A stretch of DNA of 7,356 bases from Desulfovibrio sp. (GTDB taxonomy: Bacteria; Desulfobacterota; Desulfovibrionia; Desulfovibrionales; Desulfovibrionaceae): positions 1-7,356 of the forward strand of contig JAAUYY010000141.1 in the NCBI GenBank assembly GCA_014804865.1, given 5' to 3'. This document shows positions 1 to 6,000 of this stretch, one piece after another. The notes beneath the pieces are model-generated. The model was not told where the DNA came from. It did no database searches and saw nothing but the letters and a program-made list of their open reading frames with translations. The stretch's first letter is position 1. Each line of letters starts with the position of its first letter. A program made the translations under genes and the position numbers.

Positions 1-101
1 AAGACTTGGCAAGAGACTCCGCTCGAATATCCCGCGAGCGGCGACACGGCCGGCGTGGGCAGATTTATCTTGAAACTGGAAGACTTGGCAAGAGACTCCG
101 C
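1..101 (+). repeat. 22-nt exact direct repeat pair (1-22 and 80-101)
   Basis: Bases 1-22 and 80-101 are identical over 22 nt, starting AAGACTTGGC and ending GACTCCGC, and diverge at the next base. The offset is 79 nt, not a multiple of three, so within the same open frame copy 1 would read KTWQETP while copy 2 reads EDLARDSA. A coding duplication normally keeps frame, so this is either a chance or regulatory repeat, a recent out-of-frame duplication, or a contig-end artefact, since copy 1 starts exactly at base 1. Confidence 0.85.
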
Positions 102-111
102 CAGTAAATAA
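1..111 (+). CDS. C-terminal end of an unidentified upstream protein (partial)
   Basis: Frame 1 is open from the first base to a TAA at 109-111 and gives 36 residues ending in GRFILKLEDLARDSASK. The stop lies 14 nt before the next start codon, so this gene is probably cotranscribed with the glucan genes that follow. The fragment is soluble-looking, with a possible beta-strand (GRFILKLE) and a short charged tail. I do not recognise the family from so little sequence. Context suggests another carbohydrate enzyme, but nothing in the residues shows it. The first about 7 codons overlap one copy of a 22-nt direct repeat whose second copy is read in a different frame near the end of the same ORF, so the extreme N-terminal part of this fragment may not be trustworthy. 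Codon structure and position support a real gene end, but it could be a chance open frame. Confidence 0.55.
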   Translation, partial: KTWQETPLEYPASGDTAGVGRFILKLEDLARDSASK

Positions 112-125
112 CAGGGGGACAAGCG

Positions 126-1457
126 ATGCGAATATTAATGTTCGGTTGGGAATTTCCGCCGCACATCAGCGGCGGTCTGGGCACCGCCTGCTTTGGCATG
201 ACCAAGGCGCTGGCCCAGCGCGGCGCGGACGTCTGCTTTGTCCTGCCCAAAGTCAACCAGGACGGCGACGACGGCAATAATTTTCTCAAATTGAGAGGAG
301 CTTCGGGCACGCCAATATCCGCCAGGGCCATGGAAAGAATGGCCTGGGCCGGAAGGGAGGTCTGGGAATCCAATATCCGTTTTCTGCCCATCGCGAGTCC
401 CCTTACTCCATATCTTACCCCCGAAGCCTATACGGAAGCCTTGCGCGATCTCGCGGCGCGGGAAATCCCCGGCGGCGAGCATATTGCCGGCGGCGACGGA
501 ACATCCATGACCTGGACTCTGCAAGGCGGTTACGGGCCCGACCTGATGAGCGAAGTCTATCGATACAGCCGCCTGGCCGGCGCTATCGCCCTCGAGGAAG
601 ACTTTGACGTAATCCACGCCCACGACTGGATGACCTATCCCGCCGCCATGCTGGCCCGCGCTCTTACCGGGAAGCCTCTGGTAGTCCATATCCACGCCAC
701 GGAATACGATCGCAGCGGCGAAAACGTGAACACGGTCGTTTCATCTATAGAAAAAGCCGGACTTCTGGCCGCCGATCTGGTCGTGGCCGTTAGCCAGCTG
801 ACGCGGCAGACTGTAATCGATCGCTACGGCGTGCCGCCGGAGAAGGTGAAAGTTGTCTATAATGCGGTCATGCGGCCCGACGTGGAACATCATTACGATG
901 TGCCCGAACGCCTGAAAAAAGAAAAGCGCGTGCTTTTCCTCGGGCGAATCACCTTCCAGAAAGGACCGGAATACTTTATGGAAGCCGCGAGACTCGTGCT
1001 CGAGAAAATACCCAACGCCCGCTTCTTCATGGCGGGAACCGGCGATATGTTCCCGCAACTTGTGCGTCGGGCGGGGCAATTGCGCATAGGCGATCGCTTC
1101 CACTTCGCGGGATTTTTGCGCGGAGCGCAGGTCGATCGCATGTTCGCGATGTCCGATCTCTATGTCATGCCCTCGGTTTCCGAGCCATTCGGAATCACGC
1201 CTCTGGAAGCCATGCTCTACGACGTGCCTGTGCTGGTCTCCAAACAGTCCGGCGTCGCCGAAATCCTGCAACACGCGCTCAAGGCCGATTTCTGGGACAC
1301 CCGCGACATGGCGGACAAGATTTGCGCCGTGCTGACTTATCCGGCCCTGGCTCGCGAGCTAGTTAAAAATTGCCGCGAAGAAATGAAATCCATCCGCTGG
1401 AGCAACGCCGCGGATCAACTTTTGCAAATTTATACAAATGTTACAGGGGGTAACTGA
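126..1457 (+). CDS. GT4-family glycosyltransferase, glycogen-synthase-like
   Basis: This 443-residue cytoplasmic GT-B glycosyltransferase probably adds glucose from a nucleotide sugar to an alpha-1,4-glucan. The N-terminal Rossmann domain (about 1-250) opens with MFGWEFPPHISGGLGTA (5-21), the starch-synthase-like glycine loop, followed by HAHDW (164-168) and HIHATEYDRSG (188-198). The C-terminal nucleotide-sugar domain (about 265-435) has GRITFQKG (273-280) and the E-x7-E signature E353-PFGITPL-E361. Length matches GT4 synthase-like proteins. There is no signal peptide or membrane segment. In classical GT5 synthases the glycine loop begins with a lysine (KTGGL), but here the position is serine (S15), which separates it from true GlgA. 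The start at 126 is set by AGGGGGA at 113-119. The stop overlaps the next start by one base (TGATG), implying translational coupling to the GH57 gene. Donor (ADP- or UDP-glucose) and exact product cannot be read from the sequence. It could also be a maltose- or oligosaccharide-forming synthase. Confidence 0.9.
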   Translation: MRILMFGWEFPPHISGGLGTACFGMTKALAQRGADVCFVLPKVNQDGDDGNNFLKLRGASGTPISARAMERMAWAGREVWESNIRFLPIASPLTPYLTPEAYTEALRDLAAREIPGGEHIAGGDGTSMTWTLQGGYGPDLMSEVYRYSRLAGAIALEEDFDVIHAHDWMTYPAAMLARALTGKPLVVHIHATEYDRSGENVNTVVSSIEKAGLLAADLVVAVSQLTRQTVIDRYGVPPEKVKVVYNAVMRPDVEHHYDVPERLKKEKRVLFLGRITFQKGPEYFMEAARLVLEKIPNARFFMAGTGDMFPQLVRRAGQLRIGDRFHFAGFLRGAQVDRMFAMSDLYVMPSVSEPFGITPLEAMLYDVPVLVSKQSGVAEILQHALKADFWDTRDMADKICAVLTYPALARELVKNCREEMKSIRWSNAADQLLQIYTNVTGGN

Positions 1458-2776
1458 TGCCAGCTGTCTGCTTATGCTATGAGGTTCACGAACCTTTCCG
1501 TCTGCGTCGTTACACCGTCTTTGACATGGGGCAGAGCGCCGTCTATGACGACGACGATCGCAACTGCGACCTTCTCCTCCATACGGCGCGCGTCTGCTAT
1601 CTGCCCATGAACGAACTCCTCCTGAAGCTGATCGGCCGCTATGGGACAGACTTCAAGGTAACTTTCTGCATGTCCGGGACGGCGATGGATCAATTCGAGA
1701 TGTACGCGCCGGAAGTCCTGGAAAGTTTCCAGAAGCTCGCGGACACCAAGAGCGTGGAATTCGCCGCCGAATCTTCGCCGCATAGTTTCGCTTTCCTCTA
1801 TAACAGGGACGAATTCGTCCGCCAGACCGAAGACAACGCGCGCCGCGTAAAGAAATTGTTTGGCAAGAAGCCGACGACCTATCGCAACGCGGAGCTGGTC
1901 TATAACAACGACATGGCCGTCTGCCTCGATGAGATGGGCTTCAAGACAGTTCTCGCCGAAGGCGCGGAGCATGTCCTGGGCTGGCGCAGTCCCAACTATG
2001 TTTACAGCCCGCTGGGCTTGCCCAATATGCGTCTTCTGATGCGTAACGTAGGCCTCTCCGTGGATATCGGGCGTCGCTTCAACGACCGCTCGTGGAGCGA
2101 GTGGCCCCTGACCGCCGAGAAATACGCCTCCTGGGTTCATAATCTGAACGAAGCCGAAGTCGTGAACATTTTTAACGATTATCATGTCTTCGGTTTGCGC
2201 AATTCGGCCGATTCCGGAATTTTCGCCTTTATGGAGGCGTTGCCCCGCGCGATTCTGGAAAACAGGGATTTCTATTTCGCGACGGCCAGCGAGGTCTCGA
2301 AAAAGTTCGAGCCAGTCGCGGAGATCGATTCGCCGCAGTTCATGTCCTGGGATGACGAAGGCCGCGATCTCACCGCGTGGCTCGGCAACGATATGCAAAA
2401 AGACGCCATCCACACGATCTACAAGCTTACGGATCGCGTTCATCAGCTGAAAGATCCGGATCTTCTCCGCGATTTCGAGCGTTTGCAAACTGTGGATCAT
2501 TTTCATAATATGTCCACGAAATGGTTTACGAGTTTCGCTCCGGATCGGCCCAATCCCTTCCCGAGCCCCTACGACGCCTATATCGCCTATATGAACGTGG
2601 TTTCGGATATGGAATTGCGCGTTCAGCAGAGCGAGGAGGCTCTGGAGCTGAAAAAAATCCACGAGAAGGAAAAGAAGCTGGGCAAGGAGGAGCATAAGGC
2701 GGCCAGGCGCGAGGCCAAGGTCGAGACAAAGGCCTCCGCGGCTGCTCCGAAAAAGACCCCTGTCAGGAAGGATTGA
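1457..2776 (+). CDS. GH57 alpha-amylase-like protein
   Basis: This 439-residue protein belongs to glycoside hydrolase family 57, a retaining family with a (beta/alpha)7 barrel acting on alpha-glucans (amylase, 4-alpha-glucanotransferase, branching enzyme). Visible motifs: VHEPFRLR (10-17) as region 1; FAAESSPHS (102-110); TYRNAEL (141-147), where E146 is the expected nucleophile; NIFNDYHVFG (237-246), where D241 is the expected acid/base; and QTVDHFHNMSTKW (344-356) with SPYDAYIAYMN (370-380), which match the helical C-terminal part of the MJ1611-type amylase subgroup. Region 1 has HEP where most members have HQP, and the residues after DYHVFG are not the usual EHQ. The last about 45 residues form a charged, probably coiled-coil segment and a Lys/Ala-rich tail that look dispensable for catalysis. 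AGGGGG at 1445-1450 and the one-base overlap fix the start and tie expression to the GT4 gene. No signal peptide, so it acts on intracellular glucan. Family is certain; whether it hydrolyses, transfers or branches is not. Confidence 0.92.
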   Translation: MPAVCLCYEVHEPFRLRRYTVFDMGQSAVYDDDDRNCDLLLHTARVCYLPMNELLLKLIGRYGTDFKVTFCMSGTAMDQFEMYAPEVLESFQKLADTKSVEFAAESSPHSFAFLYNRDEFVRQTEDNARRVKKLFGKKPTTYRNAELVYNNDMAVCLDEMGFKTVLAEGAEHVLGWRSPNYVYSPLGLPNMRLLMRNVGLSVDIGRRFNDRSWSEWPLTAEKYASWVHNLNEAEVVNIFNDYHVFGLRNSADSGIFAFMEALPRAILENRDFYFATASEVSKKFEPVAEIDSPQFMSWDDEGRDLTAWLGNDMQKDAIHTIYKLTDRVHQLKDPDLLRDFERLQTVDHFHNMSTKWFTSFAPDRPNPFPSPYDAYIAYMNVVSDMELRVQQSEEALELKKIHEKEKKLGKEEHKAARREAKVETKASAAAPKKTPVRKD

Positions 2777-2866
2777 TTTTGGCGCGCGGATTCTCGATAT
2801 TTCGGCGTAGGCGTCGCCTGGGCGCGACCCGCGAAAATCGAGCCGAGACGCGATTCGCGGCCAAAA
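2777..2866. other. Long imperfect palindrome directly after the GH57 stop
   Basis: The 90 nt after the TGA can fold on themselves. TTTTGGC (2777-2783) pairs with GCCAAAA (2860-2866). CGCGGATT (2785-2792) pairs with GATTCGCG (2852-2859), with two G-U pairs. CTCGAT (2793-2798) pairs with ATCGAG (2837-2842). TTTCG (2800-2804) pairs with CGAAA (2832-2836). A small AGGC/GCCT hairpin (2809-2819) sits near the tip. The T run is on the 5' side and the A run on the 3' side, the reverse of a rho-independent terminator, so it looks more like an mRNA-stabilising or processing structure. Function is inference. Confidence 0.5.
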
Positions 2867-2885
2867 GACAATAAATCGCAATCAG

Positions 2886-2913
2886 GAAGCGGCGGGCTTT
2901 CCCTTGCCGCTTC
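2886..2913 (+). terminator. Hairpin, possible weak terminator or attenuator
   Basis: GAAGCGGC (2886-2893) and GCCGCTTC (2906-2913) form a perfect 8-bp stem. GGG (2894-2896) and CCC (2901-2903) can extend it inward around a CTTT loop. What follows (TGTTCGG) is only mildly U-rich, so termination would be partial at best. Its place between the GT4-GH57 pair and the fusion gene would suit an attenuator that sets their relative expression. Confidence 0.4.
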
Positions 2914-2930
2914 TGTTCGGCAATAGCCCG

Positions 2931-2967
2931 GGCATGGATCGCGCGCGAAGCTTCCGCGATCCATGCC
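2931..2967. other. Perfect 13-bp inverted repeat
   Basis: GGCATGGATCGCG (2931-2943) is exactly complementary to CGCGATCCATGCC (2955-2967) around an 11-nt spacer that includes the palindrome GAAGCTTC (2947-2954). No T tract follows on either strand, so it is not a standard terminator. It could be an RNA processing or stability hairpin, a dispersed REP-like element, or a dimeric protein-binding site. Smaller potential stems lie downstream at 2985-2999 (CGCGGC/GCCGCG). Confidence 0.7.
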
Positions 2968-3012
2968 GCTTCGCGACTTAATAACGCGGCGTCGCCGCGA
3001 AATGTTTTGCGT

Positions 3013-3040
3013 CGCCCGCTTCGCGGGGCGCGAAAGGAGA
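3013..3040 (+). promoter_or_regulatory. Strong Shine-Dalgarno of the fusion gene, with adjacent hairpin
   Basis: AAAGGAGA (3033-3040) is a near-consensus ribosome binding site whose AGGAG core lies 5 nt before the ATG at 3045, and it decides that start. Just upstream, CCCGC (3015-3019) and GCGGG (3023-3027) form a tight GC stem around TTC, extendable by two pairs past a bulged G. The stem ends about 2 nt before the ribosome site and may help keep it exposed. I see no convincing sigma-70 promoter in the 268-nt gap. Confidence 0.65.
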
Positions 3041-3044
3041 CTCT

Positions 3045-6000
3045 ATGGATTTCAACAACGCCCCTGTGACTCTTTTCGAAGTAAGCTGGGAAGTGTGCAA
3101 TAAAGTGGGGGGCATCTATTCAGTCGTAAGCAGCAAAGCGTTGCAAGCGGTGGACAAGTTCGGGGAAGATTACTTCCTCCTCGGCCCCTGGCTTCAACAC
3201 AACGCCGGCTTCGAGGAGACGGACGAACATATCTGGGATTCCGTCAGAAACGCCCTGAGCGCGCGGGATCTCAAGTGCCGTCTGGGACGCTGGAAGATTC
3301 CGGGACGCCCCAAGGCGATCCTGGTCGATTTTTCGCAGAGATACGGTAGCAACCAGTTGCTTTACGAACTCTGGAAAAACTTCGGCGTGGATTCCCTCTC
3401 CGGCGGCTGGGATTATATTGAGCCTGTCATGTTCGCGACCGCTTGCGGCGAAGTGATTTCGGCCATCAACGACAGCATAGTCCGACCAAATAACGGTCGC
3501 GCCGTCGCCCTTTTCCACGAATGGATGTGCGGCGCCGGTTTACTTAATCTCAAGAGAACCTCCCCGGATATAGGCACCGTATTTACGACTCACGCCACAA
3601 TGCTCGGCAGATCCCTCGCGAGCACGGGACGCGACATTTATAGCAATCTCCGAAATATTAATCCCGCCCAGGAAGCGGCCTCGCAAAACATTACCGCGAA
3701 ATGGTCGATGGAGTCCGCGTCGGCGCGCGAATCAGACGCTTTCACGACCGTAAGCCAGATTACCGGCGAAGAGTCCTCCGCCTTCCTCGGCAGATCCCCG
3801 GACGTCATCACCGTGAACGGTCTCGATATGCGCGTTATCCCCGACTACACGGAGAAACGCGACGTTCCTCTCGGCTACCGGAAAAAGATTTTGAGCGCCG
3901 CAAGCAAGTTCCTGCGGACGGACTTGCCCGCAAATACGCGCATCCTCGCCATCTCCGGTCGCTACGAAATGCACAACAAGGGCATCGACGTATTTCTGGA
4001 CGCTCTCGCTCGCGTGGAAAAGAAAATCGCCGGAACGGATATAAACGTTCTAGCCCTGTTCCTCGTCATGGGCGGCCATACGGGAATCAATCCGCAGGCG
4101 ATTTCCGGGGATCCGAACAGCTCGGACAACGGCAAACCCTTCCTCTGTTCCCATTACGCGTGGAACGCGCCGCAGGATCCCATCCTGAACTCCTGCCACA
4201 GACTGGGCCTCGAGAATCAGCCCGGCAATCATATAAAGATTATCTTCGATCCAGCGATGCTGGACGGCAACGATGGCTTCTTCAATATGCCCTACGAGGA
4301 CATTATCTCCGCCTGCGATTACGGATTCTTCCCGTCCTGGTACGAGCCATGGGGCTACACTCCGCAGGAATGCGCGGCCTGGGCAGTTCCGACGGTTACG
4401 ACGGATCTCTCCGGCTTCGGAATGTGGGCGAGAAACGCTCAAAAAAATATGAGCGAGCCTTACGGCGTCGGCGTCATGCCGCGCAGGGGCATGAATTTCG
4501 AGCAAAGTTCGGTCGCCCTCGAGGATTATATTTATAAAGCCGTAACAGATTCCGAAGACACCTATAAGGAGTTGCGGAAAAAGGCCCGGCAGATCGCGGA
4601 GCTGACTTCCTGGAAGTATTTCTTCTCGAACTATGAAGAGGCGTTCCGGATCGCCCTGGAGAAAGCCAACATTCGCACAGAGCAGGGCAAAGAGGCGCAG
4701 GAGGGGATGAATCGCGTTCTCGCGGCCAGCTCTTCTGTTACGCCTTTCATGCGCTCGATCATGGCCGTGGCCGAATTGCCGCCGCAACTCTCCCGTCTGC
4801 GCGAGCTCGCCTATAATTTATGGTGGTGCTGGCAGGAGAAGGCAAAAACGCTGTTCATGACGCTGAATCCGGCCTTGTGGGACAAGTGCCACAATCCAAT
4901 TCAGATGCTGGCGCAGGCCGATTCGGAGAGAATGCAGCAGCTTCTGGACAACGAAGAGTATATGCGGACATATACCGAAGTCATGGACGCCTTCGACGCG
5001 TACATGAGCGTTCCCATAAAATCGCTCTCCGAGGATCTGTCGCCCGAGCATCCTGTCGCCTACTACTCCACGGAATACGGCATAACGGAATCAATTCCCA
5101 TTTATTCCGGCGGTCTCGGCGTATTGAGCGGCGACCATCTGAAGTCGGCGTCGGATCTGGCGATCCCGCTGGTCGGCATCGGTCTGCTTTATAAAGAAGG
5201 CTATTTCAAACAGGAGATCGACGAAAACGGCAGACAGGTCGCCGTCTATCCGATCAACAACTTCGCGAATCTTCCCGTAACGCAGGTGCTCGGCCCGGAC
5301 AACGAGCCTGTGCTGGTTCATATCGAATTGCCCGGACGCATTCTCTACGCCCGCGTTTGGCAAATGAAGATCGGCCGCGTTACCCTTTACCTGATGGATA
5401 CGGATATAACGAAGAATAGCGAGGAAGATCGCAAGATCACCGACAGGCTATACGAGGCGAATCGCGAGATCAGGCTTTTGCAGGAAATCGTGCTCGGGAT
5501 GTGCGGCGTCCGTCTCTTGCGCGCCCTGAACATCGTGCCCGGCGTGTATCATATGAACGAAGGCCATTCCGCTTTTCTTGTGCTCGAGCGCTTGCAGGAA
5601 TGCGTGCGCGAAGGCATGAGCTATGAGGAAGCGACCGCGCGGGTTCGCTCCAATACCATCTTCACGACGCACACGCCCGTCCCGGCCGGCAACGAGGCTT
5701 TCTCGGTCGACTTGATGAGCCGTTATTTCTCCAATTTCCCGCCGACTATCCAGCTCGACTGGAAGCAGTTCATCGAACTTGGCCAAATCGAGGGCGGCAA
5801 TATCCATCACTTTGAAATGACCGTGCTCGCCTTGCGCTTCTCTTCCTTCGCCAATGGCGTAAGCCGTCTGCATGGCGAGGTTTCGCGGCATATGTGGAAC
5901 AAGCTCTGGAAAAGTGTGCCGCTCGCCGAAACGCCCATTGGCTACATTACCAACGGCGTGCATACTCCTTCGTATGTGGGCGATCAGATGCTCGAACTGC

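Noticed and set aside
707..1560. Five CGATCG sites in under 900 nt (707, 818, 1091, 1133, 1555), one of them GCGATCGC
   Set aside because: The sites mostly come from Asp-Arg or Ile-Asp-Arg codons, do not continue through the rest of the window, and do not form a regular array. A cyanobacterial HIP1-like signal would be far more frequent.
2777..2866. Possible intrinsic terminator right after the GH57 stop
   Set aside because: The T run is on the 5' side and the A run on the 3' side of the stem, which is the wrong polarity on both strands.
1472..2881. A 469-codon open frame on the - strand covering the whole GH57 gene
   Set aside because: Same codon register as the GH57 gene and same cause (rare TTA/CTA/TCA codons). 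The sense protein has family motifs and a ribosome site; the antisense product has none.
2777..3044. A promoter for the fusion gene
   Set aside because: I found AT-rich bits such as TTAATAA (2978-2984) but no properly spaced -35/-10 pair and no sigma-54 signature, so I do not report one.
3701..4537. A 278-codon + strand open frame overlapping the GT3 domain in another frame
   Set aside because: Arg/Ser-rich low-complexity translation typical of a frame-shifted reading of GC-rich coding DNA, inside a well-conserved domain.
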